A stretch of 64,000 nucleotides of DNA from Zhengella mangrovi (GTDB lineage Bacteria; Pseudomonadota; Alphaproteobacteria; Rhizobiales; Rhizobiaceae), in the NCBI RefSeq assembly GCF_002727065.1, contig NZ_PDVP01000002.1:558001-622000 (forward strand), given 5' to 3'. The translations under genes were made by a program, and so were the position numbers. The notes under the pieces were generated by a model. It worked only from the letters and a program-made list of their open reading frames with translations, was not told the origin of the DNA and did no database searches. This document shows, piece by piece, positions 25,047-33,852 of the stretch. Numbering within the stretch: position 1 is the first letter of the stretch; each line of letters starts with the position of its first letter.

Positions 25047-26549
25047 ATGGAAAAACGAATCTACCCTTCCCCGATCGCGGACGTCGCCATGCCGGAACGC
25101 ATGGAGCGGCGCGATTTCACCGATCCCGCCGCCGCCGTCGAGGCGCTGGCGGAGATCTACACGCGCAACACCGATTTTCTCCGAGACGCCTTCGAAACGG
25201 TGGCGACGACCGGACGCAACGACCGCCGCTGGCGGGCCTGCTACCCGGACCTGCGGGTCACGACCTCATCCTACGCGCAGGTCGATTCGCGCCTTGCCTA
25301 TGGCCACATGGCCATGCCGGGCGACTATTCGACCACGATTACAAGGCCCGACCTGTTCCACGACTACCTGGAGGATCAGCTCGGCCTGATCATGAAAAAC
25401 CACGGCGTGGCGGTTAGCGTGGGCGAATCGAACACGCCGATCCCGCTGCATTTCGCCTTTGCCGAAGGCGCCCACGTGGAAGCGAACGTGGCCGACCGCG
25501 TGTCGCGGCCGCTGCGCGACCTGTTCGACGTGCCGGACCTGAACGCGACGGACGACCACATCGTCAACGGCACCTACGAGCCCGGGGACGGCGACCCCAT
25601 GCCTCTGGCGCCCTTCACGGCCCAGCGCATCGACTATTCGCTGCACCGGCTGGCGCATTACACCGCCACCAGCCCGAGTCATTTCCAGAACTTCGTGCTG
25701 TTCACCAACTACCAGTTCTACATCGACGAATTCGCCATGTTCGCGCGCCAGCTGATGGCACAGGGCGGTGGCGGCTACGATGCCTTCGTCGAGCCCGGCA
25801 ACGCCGTGACCCTGGCCGGCGAGCGCGAACCGTCCTCCGGCGCCGCCCTGGCGCGCATGCCGCAGATGCCGGCCTACCACCTGAAAAAGGGCGACCACAG
25901 CGGCATCACCATGGTCAACATCGGCGTCGGCCCTTCCAACGCCAAGACCATCACCGACCATATCGCCGTGCTGCGGCCGCATGCCTGGCTCATGCTCGGC
26001 CATTGCGCGGGGCTGCGCAACAGCCAGGCGCTCGGCGACTACGTGCTGGCCCATGCCTACGTGCGCGAGGACCACGTGCTGGACGATGACCTGCCGGTCT
26101 GGGTGCCGATCCCGGCGCTGGCGGAGGTGCAGGTGGCACTGCAGGAAGCCGTCGCCGAGGTGACCGGGCTTTCGGGCTACGAGCTCAAGAAGATCATGCG
26201 GACCGGCACGGTCGCCACCATCGACAACCGAAACTGGGAACTGCGCGAACAGCGCGGCCCCGTGCAGCGCCTCTCGGTCAGCCGCGCCATCGCGCTGGAC
26301 ATGGAATCGGCGACGATCGCGGCCAACGGGTTCCGCTTCCGGGTGCCCTATGGCACGCTGCTGTGCATCTCCGACAAGCCGTTGCACGGCGAGTTGAAGC
26401 TGCCCGGCATGGCGACTGATTTCTACAAGCGCCAGGTGGCCCAGCATCTCGACATCGGCATCCGGGCCATGGAAAAGCTGGCGGCCATGCCGCCGGAACG
26501 GCTGCATTCGCGCAAGCTGAGAAGCTTCACGGAGACGGCGTTCCAGTAA
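25047..26549 (+). CDS. amn: AMP nucleosidase
   Basis: This 500-residue enzyme hydrolyses AMP to adenine and ribose 5-phosphate. The N-terminal AMP nucleosidase domain spans residues about 15-170 (YTRNTDFLRDAFE, FHDYLEDQLGLIMKNH). The C-terminal phosphorylase-like domain follows, with MVNIGVGPSNAKTITDHIA, LMLGHCAGLRNSQ and the catalytic region ALDMESATIAANGFRFRVPY. Length and layout match full-length Amn. It would control adenylate pools and purine salvage in the cytosol. It is convergent with the DUF922 gene across a hairpin. Confidence 0.93.
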   Translation: MEKRIYPSPIADVAMPERMERRDFTDPAAAVEALAEIYTRNTDFLRDAFETVATTGRNDRRWRACYPDLRVTTSSYAQVDSRLAYGHMAMPGDYSTTITRPDLFHDYLEDQLGLIMKNHGVAVSVGESNTPIPLHFAFAEGAHVEANVADRVSRPLRDLFDVPDLNATDDHIVNGTYEPGDGDPMPLAPFTAQRIDYSLHRLAHYTATSPSHFQNFVLFTNYQFYIDEFAMFARQLMAQGGGGYDAFVEPGNAVTLAGEREPSSGAALARMPQMPAYHLKKGDHSGITMVNIGVGPSNAKTITDHIAVLRPHAWLMLGHCAGLRNSQALGDYVLAHAYVREDHVLDDDLPVWVPIPALAEVQVALQEAVAEVTGLSGYELKKIMRTGTVATIDNRNWELREQRGPVQRLSVSRAIALDMESATIAANGFRFRVPYGTLLCISDKPLHGELKLPGMATDFYKRQVAQHLDIGIRAMEKLAAMPPERLHSRKLRSFTETAFQ

Positions 26550-26565
26550 GGGTCCTGCGGGTCAG

Positions 26566-26600
26566 CCGGGCTTGCATGGCGGTGGATGCCAAGCCCGGTT
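26566..26600. terminator. Hairpin between convergent amn and DUF922 genes
   Basis: CCGGGCTTG (26566-26574) pairs with CAAGCCCGG (26590-26598). A second small stem, GGACCC/GGGTCC, follows. There is no clear T-run on either strand. Confidence 0.45.
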
Positions 26601-26638
26601 CCGGTCTGGACCCATGACAAGCGGGTCCGGGGCGCGCG

Positions 26639-27241
26639 CTACTTCACCAGTTGCATGACGCTCTTTTCCACCGGGCCGCCATCCCGGTGCTCACGCTTGT
26701 CATAGGCATTCTGCTTGTCGTCGTAGCGCTTGTAGATCGCCTTGACGTCCAGCCGGAGGCGGTTGACCGCCCGGCGGCAGCCCCGGCTGTCCTCCATGGC
26801 GAACCTGCGGATCCGGCTGTCCAGCGCATTGGCCATCTCGACCGCGATGCGGCCGTGAACCCGTTCATGGCCGGTGGTGTGCTTCATGAAGGTGGCCCAG
26901 CGCCGCTTCATGGCCGGCGACAGACGCGCGGCAGGCCGCGGAAAGACATAGGTGATGACGGCGTCGTATCCGCCGTTCTCGACGCGGCACACGCCTTTTT
27001 TCCAGACCATCTTGCCACGGGGGCTGGTCTTGTACTGGGTCTGGGCCATCGCCTTCTGCATGAAGGCGTGCCGCGGGCCGCGGCGGTTCATCGACTTGAA
27101 CAGCTCGTATCCCGTGGTGCCGCTGACGCTGTAATACCGGGTCTTGCTGGTGATGCGCGCCTTGGCCAGGACCGGACCGGCGACAAGCCCGAGCACGGCG
27201 AGAGCCATGGCAAGACGTAAGGCAAACCCGACCGACTTCAT
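26639..27241 (-). CDS. DUF922-family secreted putative metalloprotease-like protein
   Basis: This 200-residue protein starts at ATG 27241 (MKSVGFALRLAMALAVLGLV) with a signal peptide ending near VLA-KARI. The domain has YYSVSGTTGYELFKSMNRRGP near its start and the motif HTTGHERVHGRIAVE, an HExxH-like HERVH characteristic of DUF922. The true HExxH is altered (His-Glu-Arg-Val-His keeps both His and the Glu). It is predicted periplasmic and possibly zinc-binding. A two-Cys arrangement (GVCRVE, SRGCRR) is present. Substrate unknown. Confidence 0.78.
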   Translation of the reverse strand: MKSVGFALRLAMALAVLGLVAGPVLAKARITSKTRYYSVSGTTGYELFKSMNRRGPRHAFMQKAMAQTQYKTSPRGKMVWKKGVCRVENGGYDAVITYVFPRPAARLSPAMKRRWATFMKHTTGHERVHGRIAVEMANALDSRIRRFAMEDSRGCRRAVNRLRLDVKAIYKRYDDKQNAYDKREHRDGGPVEKSVMQLVK

Positions 27242-27421
27242 CCGCGCGCTCCAGCTTTTCCGCGATGATGAAATGAAACCACAAGGCGCACCCTGCCGCA
27301 ACACGCATGGCAGGCGGCGGCCAGGTCCGGACCGGATTGCATAAAATCCGCACAAAGGCGCCAAGAAATCCTACCGGTTTCTGGCCTATGCCACCCTGCG
27401 AACCATGACGGGCAGAGGATC

Positions 27422-28363
27422 ATGACGCTGTTGACCCGCGCGGCCAGGGCCGTGCTGCACCTTTTCATGCTTGCCGCGAGCGGGGCCGTGCTGGCTTCGC
27501 TTGCCGCGCCGTTGCACCCTGCACTGGATTCCATCGCGCATTTCCGGCTTCACCTGGCCGCTGCGCTCGCCGTCGCTTCGCTCGTGGCGCTGGCATGGGG
27601 GCCACGCGCCCTGGCGCTGTGTTCGCTTGCCATCGCCGGCTTTGCCGCGGTGTGGACCGCGCCCTACCTGCCCGGCCTGGCGACGCGGGGCCAGGCCGCC
27701 GCACCCCACAGCCTGCGCGTGCTCCAGTTCAACATGCGCTTCGACAATCACGAGACCAGGCGCGCTGCCGCCTATATCCGCTCACAAGATCCCGACGTGG
27801 TGCTGCTGCAGGAGGCGACGGGAGGCATCCATTCGCTGAAGTCGCTGCTGGCGGAGGACTACCCCGTCCGGGCCGTGTGCCCGGCACGCGGCTGGAAGGG
27901 TGGCTCCGTCATCCTCAGCCGCCTGCCATTTGCCCGGGCAGACGCGGTGCGCTGCAGCCGGGATTCCAGCCTGGTCGCAACGCAGTTGCTGCTGGACGGA
28001 AAGGCGGTCAGCTTTGCCAGCATTCACCTGCAATGGCCGTGGCCGATGAAGCAGGAGGCCCATCTCGATTCTCTGGCGCCGATGCTCTCCGCCCTGCCCC
28101 ATCCGCTTGTCATCACGGGAGATTTCAACGCCACGCCATGGAGCCGGACGCTCACGCGCACGGCCGGCCTGACCGGAACGACGGTCGCACCGGGCTACCG
28201 CCCGAGCTGGCTGACCTTCAGGGCATCGGACTGGGTGCGGCCGCTCGCCGGCCTGCCCATCGACCAGGTTCTCACCTCGGCCGATTTCCGCGTACAGGCC
28301 ATTCACACCGGGCCGGCGATCGGGAGCGACCACCTGCCGGTGGTCGCCGACCTGCGCTTCTGA
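27422..28363 (+). CDS. Endonuclease/exonuclease/phosphatase-family membrane protein
   Basis: This 313-residue protein has three N-terminal hydrophobic segments in the first 95 residues, then an EEP catalytic domain. Motifs are LQFNMRFDNHE (Asn), VVLLQEATGG (metal-binding Glu), SIHLQWPW, ITGDFNATPWSR (Asp/Asn) and IGSDHLPVVADLRF (the general-base Asp-His). This matches the group of bacterial EEP hydrolases with a membrane anchor, where substrates are phospholipid head groups or nucleic acid. The substrate here is unknown. Confidence 0.85.
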   Translation: MTLLTRAARAVLHLFMLAASGAVLASLAAPLHPALDSIAHFRLHLAAALAVASLVALAWGPRALALCSLAIAGFAAVWTAPYLPGLATRGQAAAPHSLRVLQFNMRFDNHETRRAAAYIRSQDPDVVLLQEATGGIHSLKSLLAEDYPVRAVCPARGWKGGSVILSRLPFARADAVRCSRDSSLVATQLLLDGKAVSFASIHLQWPWPMKQEAHLDSLAPMLSALPHPLVITGDFNATPWSRTLTRTAGLTGTTVAPGYRPSWLTFRASDWVRPLAGLPIDQVLTSADFRVQAIHTGPAIGSDHLPVVADLRF

Positions 28364-28394
28364 AACGAAAAGGGCCCGGGCTGGTGCCGGGCCC
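28362..28394 (-). terminator. Terminator of the ETF-QO gene
   Basis: GGGCCCGG and CCGGGCCC (28372-28394) flank a 7-base loop and are followed on the minus strand by TTTTCGTTTC. The design resembles the porin 1 terminator. Confidence 0.8.
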
Positions 28395-28416
28395 TGTCGC
28401 GATCTTTCCCGCGCAA

Positions 28417-30108
28417 TCACATGTTCGGGTAAACCGGGCCCTCGCCACCCTGCGGCGGCACCCAGTTGATGTTCTGGTTGGGGTCCTTGATGTCGCAGGT
28501 CTTGCAGTGGACGCAGTTCTGCGCGTTGATCACGAAGCGGGCCTCCTGGCCGGCCGACGTCATCTGTCCCGCGGGAATGGCATTGCCCTCGGCGTCCACC
28601 CATTCATAGACCCCGGCCGGGCAATAGCGCGTCGACGGTCCGGCATATTCCTTGAGTTCGGAGGAATACTGGAGTGCCGCATCCTTGAGCTGCAGGTGAA
28701 CCGGCTGGTCTTCCTCGTGGTTGGTGTTGGAGAGGAAGACCGAGGACAGGCGGTCGAAGGTCAGCACGCCATCCGGCTTGGGATAGGCGATCGGCTTGAA
28801 GTTCTTCGCCTTCTTGAGGGAGGCCGCATCGGTCTTGCCGTGGTGCAGCGTGCCGAAGAAGGAAAAGCCCAGAAGCTGGTTGGTCCACATGTCCAGCCCG
28901 CCGAGACCGACTCCGATCATGGTGCCGAAGCGCGACCACAGCGGCTTGACGTTGCGCACGCGCTTGAGGTCCTTGCCGATGTCGGACGAGCGCCATTCGC
29001 TTTCGTAGGCGGCGAGTTCGTCCTGCGCGCGGCCGGCGGCCAGCGCCTCGACCGTCTTCTCGGCTGCCAGCATGCCCGACAGCATGGCGTTGTGCGAGCC
29101 CTTGATGCGCGGCACGTTGACGAAACCGGCCGAACAGCCGATCAGCGCGCCGCCCGGGAAGGTGAGCTTCGGCACGGACTGCCAGCCGCCCTCGGTGATG
29201 GCACGGGCGCCGTAGGAGAGCCGCTTGGCGCCCTCGAAGACCGGGGCGATGGCCGGATGGGTCTTGAAGCGCTGGAATTCCTCGAAGGGCGAGAGATAGG
29301 GGTTCTCGTAGTTGAGGTGCAGCACGAAGCCGACGGCGACGAGATTGTCTTCCAGGTGATAGAGGAACGAGCCGCCACCGGTGCGTCCGTCGAGCGGCCA
29401 GCCGAAGGAATGCTGCACCAGGCCCTGGCGGTGGTTCTCGGGCTTGACCTCCCAGAGTTCCTTCAGCCCGATGCCGAACTTGCCGGGATCACTGTCCTTC
29501 GCCAGGTCGAACTTCGCGATGAGCTGCTTGGCGAGCGACCCGCGCACACCCTCGCCGATCAGCGTGTACTTGCCGAGCAGCGCCATGCCGGGCGCATAGT
29601 TCGGACCCGGCTCGCCGTCGCGGCCGATGCCCATGTCGCCGGTGGCCACGCCGATGACGGCGCCGTTGTCGTCGTAAAGCACTTCCGAGGCGGCAAAGCC
29701 CGGATAGATCTCGACGCCCAGTTCCTCGGCCTTGGCTGCCAGCCAGCGGCAGACATTGCCCAGCGAGACAATGTAATTGCCGTGGTTGTTCATCAGCGGC
29801 GGCATGGCGAAATTCGGCAGGCGCACCGATCCGGCGGGGCCAAGCCAGAGAAAATGGTCGTCGGTGACCGGGGTTCGGAACGGATGATCAGCGTCATCCT
29901 TCCAGTCCGGCAGAAGCCGGTTGATCGCGATGGGGTCGACCACGGCGCCGGAGAGAATGTGGGCGCCGACCTCGCCGCCCTTTTCCAGCACCACGACGGA
30001 GATGTCGGGATCAAGCTGCTTGAGCCGGATCGCGGCCGACAGGCCAGCGGGGCCAGCGCCCACGATCACGACATCGAATTCCATGCTTTCGCGTTCAACT
30101 TCGCTCAT
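28417..30108 (-). CDS. Electron transfer flavoprotein-ubiquinone oxidoreductase
   Basis: This 563-residue inner-membrane-associated enzyme takes electrons from reduced ETF and passes them to ubiquinone. The FAD dinucleotide fold is at the N-terminus (VVIVGAGPAGLSAAIRL). Near the middle, the ubiquinone-binding and membrane surface region includes GCSAGFVNVPRIKGSHNAM. A C-terminal 4Fe-4S domain carries RYCPAGVYEW and QNCVHCKTCDIKDPNQNINW. Length agrees with bacterial and mitochondrial ETF-QO. It is functionally tied to acyl-CoA dehydrogenases such as isovaleryl-CoA dehydrogenase at 13711. Its promoter contains a 22-bp palindrome. Confidence 0.95.
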   Translation of the reverse strand: MSEVERESMEFDVVIVGAGPAGLSAAIRLKQLDPDISVVVLEKGGEVGAHILSGAVVDPIAINRLLPDWKDDADHPFRTPVTDDHFLWLGPAGSVRLPNFAMPPLMNNHGNYIVSLGNVCRWLAAKAEELGVEIYPGFAASEVLYDDNGAVIGVATGDMGIGRDGEPGPNYAPGMALLGKYTLIGEGVRGSLAKQLIAKFDLAKDSDPGKFGIGLKELWEVKPENHRQGLVQHSFGWPLDGRTGGGSFLYHLEDNLVAVGFVLHLNYENPYLSPFEEFQRFKTHPAIAPVFEGAKRLSYGARAITEGGWQSVPKLTFPGGALIGCSAGFVNVPRIKGSHNAMLSGMLAAEKTVEALAAGRAQDELAAYESEWRSSDIGKDLKRVRNVKPLWSRFGTMIGVGLGGLDMWTNQLLGFSFFGTLHHGKTDAASLKKAKNFKPIAYPKPDGVLTFDRLSSVFLSNTNHEEDQPVHLQLKDAALQYSSELKEYAGPSTRYCPAGVYEWVDAEGNAIPAGQMTSAGQEARFVINAQNCVHCKTCDIKDPNQNINWVPPQGGEGPVYPNM

Positions 30109-30536
30109 CGGTTCCTCCGCCGGCGCGCCTGATCATCCGGCTCTTGCCATATCATCCCCTGCCCTTAGCGCAAGGTGGAGCCCGAGAAAACCACGGCCAC
30201 ACCCCGCATCCACCTCGCAGGCCTACAGGTTTCCAAATATTATTGACGTTTACGTTAGCGTCAATCCCATTTCTTCGTTCACGCCGTCCCCGGGTGTCGC
30301 GCGCGGGCGGACAGGGCGTGGAACGGCAGTCTGCGCAGCCTTGCCCCGGCACCCGGCCACCGTCGCACCTGTCGCCGCCCGGGCGTTTCAGCCATGAAAG
30401 CGCGTGGCCCGGCTTCCCGGTCCTGATGATCAACCCCGTCGCGCTGCCCCGGTTCCACCAAGTTGCCTGCCCGGCGATTGTTCACAGGGAGCGGCCATGC
30501 CTTGCGCCGGACCGGCCGGCATGGCACTGCTCAGGC
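30109..30536. other. Intergenic region between ETF-QO and UDG genes
   Basis: These 428 bp contain the ETF-QO promoter and operator at about 30237-30264. The rest is GC-rich with no recognised feature; the open frame leading into the UDG gene has no start signal before 30537. Confidence 0.45.
30237..30264 (-). promoter_or_regulatory. ETF-QO promoter overlapping a LiuR-like palindrome
   Basis: On the minus strand TTGACG (30264-30259), a 16-base spacer and TAATAT (30242-30237) form a near-consensus promoter. The -35 box and spacer are a 22-bp inverted repeat (outer arms TTGACG/CGTCAA) around the core ACGTTTACGTTAG. ACGT-rich palindromes of this type are bound by the MerR-family LiuR regulators of leucine and fatty-acid oxidation. 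No merR gene is in this window. Confidence 0.6.
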
Positions 30537-31400
30537 ATGACCGATCTGGCCGACCTGATGCATTTCTACCGCGACGCTGGCGCGGACTGGGTGTTGAACG
30601 ACACCCCGGCCGACCGCTTTGCCGAGGCGGCGGCGCTGAAACAGGCTCAGGCCAGGGCACGGGAGGCCCGCGAGGGACAGGACCCTGGCCGGGCAAGGCC
30701 TGCATCCCCGGCGGCCGCTCAAGGCGCCAGCCGCCCTGCCCCGCCAGTGCCGGCCCAGCCCGGTCAGCCGGCCGCCGTACCGGACGAGGCGCAGGTGGCA
30801 CGGGCACGTGACATGGCCCGGTCCGCCGCCAGCCTCGACGAATTGAAAACGCTGTTCTCGGGCTTCGACGGCTGCAACCTGAAATTCACGGCCAAGAGCT
30901 TCGTCTTCGGCGATGGCGATCCGCACTCCGGCCTGATGGTGATCGGGGAGGCGCCGGGGCGCGACGAGGACCTGCAGGGCCTGCCCTTCGTCGGCCGGTC
31001 GGGGCAATTGCTCGACCGCATGCTCGGGGCCATCGGACGCGACCGCACCAGCGCCTACATCACCAATGTCATTCCCTGGCGGCCGCCCGGCAATCGCACG
31101 CCGACACCGCACGAGACCGAGATCTGCCGGCCTTTCCTCGAGCGCCACATCGAACTGGCGGCGCCGCATGTCATCCTCGCGCTCGGGCGGCCTTCCATGG
31201 CGGTCCTGACCGGGCGCAATGACAGCATCATGCGCACGCGCGGCAACTGGCTCGTCCACCGCACGCCGGCCGGCACGGAGATCCCGGTGCTGGCCACGCT
31301 GCACCCGGCCTACTTGCTGCGCAACCCGGCCCACAAGGCCTTTGCCTGGAAGGATTTCCTGGCGCTGAAACTGCGGCTCCGGGAGATCGAGAGCGGCTGA
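30537..31400 (+). CDS. Uracil-DNA glycosylase, family 4 type
   Basis: This 287-residue protein has an N-terminal Ala/Pro-rich linker to about residue 100 and then the UDG domain. Motif A is GEAPGRDEDLQGLPFVGRSG near residue 136 and motif B is TLHPAYLLR near residue 255. Cys residues in GCNLKFTAK and EICRPF are candidate Fe-S cluster ligands. It removes uracil from DNA arising by cytosine deamination. The start is ATG 30537 (MTDLADLMHFYRDAG); the frame is open upstream to 30144 but without coding character. Confidence 0.88.
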   Translation: MTDLADLMHFYRDAGADWVLNDTPADRFAEAAALKQAQARAREAREGQDPGRARPASPAAAQGASRPAPPVPAQPGQPAAVPDEAQVARARDMARSAASLDELKTLFSGFDGCNLKFTAKSFVFGDGDPHSGLMVIGEAPGRDEDLQGLPFVGRSGQLLDRMLGAIGRDRTSAYITNVIPWRPPGNRTPTPHETEICRPFLERHIELAAPHVILALGRPSMAVLTGRNDSIMRTRGNWLVHRTPAGTEIPVLATLHPAYLLRNPAHKAFAWKDFLALKLRLREIESG

Positions 31401-31595
31401 GAGACCCGCGTCCGGCGGCTCGCGAAAGAACGCGGGGTTGACGGACGCGGCGAATGCCCTTTCTCCTGCATGCACGGAAATGCGAAACCGGCCGTCGCAA
31501 TCCGGTCATCACGCGCGGGGCAAATCGTGAGACCGCTGGACTGCGGGACCGCGCCACCAACACCGATCGAAACTGCAAACCCATCCCGGTGCTTC

Positions 31596-32858
31596 ATGAT
31601 CCAACAGCTCCGCCCGATTACCGCATTGATGCTCAGCGCATTCTTCATGGTGGCCGGCGTCGGCCTTGCCGGCATCCTGATTCCGCTGCGGGCCACGGCG
31701 GAAGCCTGGTCGACGGTGACGCTCGGCTGGATCGGGGCATCCTACGCGGCCGCCTTCACGGCGGGCTGCGTGGTCGTGCCGCGGCTGGTGCTGCGCGTCG
31801 GCCATATCCGGGTCTTCGCGGCCATGCAGACGCTGCTGGTGGCGTCGATGCTGTTCCATTCGCTCGTCGTGGATCCGATTGCCTGGGCGCTGTTCCGGCT
31901 GATGGCGGGCGCCTCGGTCGCCGGCGGCTACATGGTGCTGGAAAGCTGGCTCAACGAACGCGTGACCAACGAGACGCGCGGCATGGTGATGTCGGCCTAC
32001 ATGATCGTTTCCATGGCCGCCGTTGCCTCCGGCCAGTACCTGGCGCCGGCAGGCGATCCGACAAAGGAGACGCTGTTCGTCATCTGCGCCCTGCTGTTCG
32101 CCGCCGCCGTGCTGCCGGTGACGCTCACCAGCGCCCAGTCGCCGCGGCCGATCACGCAGGTCTCGATCGACATCAAGGGCCTTTTCAAGGCCTCGCCGGC
32201 GGCCATGGTCGGCGCCTTCATGGCCGGCGTGGTCTTCTCGATCTGGTCCTATTTCGTGCCGGTTTACGGCAAGATGGCTCATCTTTCCGATTTCACCATT
32301 GCCACCATGCTGGCCTTCGCCATGCTCGGCGGCATCATCGCGCAGTTTCCCATTGGCCGGCTGTCCGACCAGATGGACCGCCGCTACGTGATGGCGGGCG
32401 CGGGCCTGTTCGGCGCCGCACTCTGCGTGCCGGCCGCCATCCTGGCGCCGGCGACGCCCTGGGTGCTGTTCGGGTTCACCTTCGCGCTGGGCATGGTGCT
32501 GTTCCCCATCTACGCACTGGCCAGCGCCCATGCCAACGACATCGCGCAGCCGGAAGACTTCGTGAAAATTTCCGGCGGCATCCTGATCTTCTACGGCTTC
32601 GGCACGACCGCCGGCCCGCTCGTCGGCGGCCCGATCATCGACGCGGTCGGCAAGGGCGGCGTGTTCATGACGCTCGGCGTGGCCTTCGCGGTCTACGGTG
32701 GCTACGCGTTCTGGCGGTCGATGCGGCGCGAAGCGGTCCCGGCGGACGAGCGCACGGATTACCAGGTCATCACGCCGGCAGTGCAGCAAACGCCCGAAAG
32801 CCTGCAACTGGACCCGCGCATCGAGGACGTGCCGGAGGAAGAACGCCTCAACGCCTGA
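31596..32858 (+). CDS. Major facilitator superfamily transporter
   Basis: This 420-residue protein has about 12 hydrophobic segments. The cytosolic loop after TM6 is short, and GRLSDQMDRRYVMAG in the loop between TM8 and TM9 is the MFS motif G-x-x-x-D-R-x-x-R/K. The N-terminal half begins LRPITALMLSAFFMVAGVG. The start is set at ATG 31596 (MIQQLRP). It looks like a member of the YcaD-like MFS group. Substrate is unknown. It is convergent with the DMT transporter gene, 21 bp apart. Confidence 0.85.
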   Translation: MIQQLRPITALMLSAFFMVAGVGLAGILIPLRATAEAWSTVTLGWIGASYAAAFTAGCVVVPRLVLRVGHIRVFAAMQTLLVASMLFHSLVVDPIAWALFRLMAGASVAGGYMVLESWLNERVTNETRGMVMSAYMIVSMAAVASGQYLAPAGDPTKETLFVICALLFAAAVLPVTLTSAQSPRPITQVSIDIKGLFKASPAAMVGAFMAGVVFSIWSYFVPVYGKMAHLSDFTIATMLAFAMLGGIIAQFPIGRLSDQMDRRYVMAGAGLFGAALCVPAAILAPATPWVLFGFTFALGMVLFPIYALASAHANDIAQPEDFVKISGGILIFYGFGTTAGPLVGGPIIDAVGKGGVFMTLGVAFAVYGGYAFWRSMRREAVPADERTDYQVITPAVQQTPESLQLDPRIEDVPEEERLNA

Positions 32859-32879
32859 CGCGGAAAAACGACGGGACGG

Positions 32880-33836
32880 CTATTGCGGCGGCTGGAAACG
32901 GCGTGCGGCCCGCCGCTCCAAGCCCAGCCGGTGCTCGCGCCAGATGATGAACAGGCCGGACCCGACGACGATGGCGCCGCCGACCAGGGTCCAGGCGGTG
33001 GGGACGTCGGCAAAGGCGACATAGCCGATCACGCCGGCGAGGATCAGCGATGTGTATTCGAACGGCGCGATGGTCGACATCTCCGCGTGGCGATAGCTCT
33101 GGGTCATCAGGATCTGGCCGATGCCGCCACAAAAGCCCGCCGACACAAGGGCGATCACCTGGAAGCGGGACAGGTCGGCCCAGCCGAATACCCATGTCGC
33201 CAGACCCACGACGCTGGCGGTCAGCGAGAAATAGAGCACGATCGTTGGTGTACGCTCGGTCTTGACCAGGCCACGGACCTGGATCATGGCGCCGGCGGTC
33301 ATGACGGCGGCGCAGAGAATGGCGATGACGCCCAGTGCCTCGTCATTGGCCATGCCGCCCGGCGCGGTGAGCAATGTCAGCTTCGGCCAGGAAATGATGA
33401 TGACACCGATGAGGCCGACGATGACCGCCGTCCAGCGATAGAGCCGCACGGTCTCGCCGATGAAGATGGCGGAAAAGATGACGACGACCAGCGGGCTGGC
33501 ATAGTTCAGCGTCACGGCATCGGGCAGCGGCAGGCGGGTAAGGCCGAAGAACCCGAGCCCCATGGAGGTGACGCCGAACAGGCCACGCAGGATATGCGAG
33601 CGGAGCCTGGCCGTGTGCAGGACCCCCTTCATCTGGCCGCGAAGGATCAGCCAGAGCAGGATCGGGACAATGGCGAAGGCAGAGCGGAAGAAGACGATCT
33701 GGCCGGGCGGAAGCTGCCCGGCCGCCTTGATCATCGCCTGCATGGACACGAAGGCGGTGACGGACGCCATCTTCAGCAGGATGCCCAACAACGGGCGCTC
33801 CTCGCCTGCCACTTCCTTTGCCGCCACCTGCCCCAT
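32880..33836 (-). CDS. DMT-superfamily (EamA) transporter
   Basis: This 318-residue protein has about ten transmembrane segments arranged as two EamA repeats (residues about 20-155 and 170-305). The start is ATG 33836 (MGQVAAKEV). The repeat signatures include FFRSAFAIVPILLW and PLVVVIFSAIFIGETV in the first half and the end of the second (YTSLILAGVIGYVAFADVPT). Drug/metabolite export is the family role; substrate unknown. It lies 16 bp after the stop of the CoxL-like gene and is likely co-transcribed with it. Confidence 0.85.
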   Translation of the reverse strand: MGQVAAKEVAGEERPLLGILLKMASVTAFVSMQAMIKAAGQLPPGQIVFFRSAFAIVPILLWLILRGQMKGVLHTARLRSHILRGLFGVTSMGLGFFGLTRLPLPDAVTLNYASPLVVVIFSAIFIGETVRLYRWTAVIVGLIGVIIISWPKLTLLTAPGGMANDEALGVIAILCAAVMTAGAMIQVRGLVKTERTPTIVLYFSLTASVVGLATWVFGWADLSRFQVIALVSAGFCGGIGQILMTQSYRHAEMSTIAPFEYTSLILAGVIGYVAFADVPTAWTLVGGAIVVGSGLFIIWREHRLGLERRAARRFQPPQ

Positions 33837-33852
33837 CGCCGTCGCCTGCCGC

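Noticed and set aside
27595-30132. 845-codon plus-strand frame
   Set aside because: It overlaps the exo/endonuclease-family gene in another frame and then the ETF-QO gene antisense.
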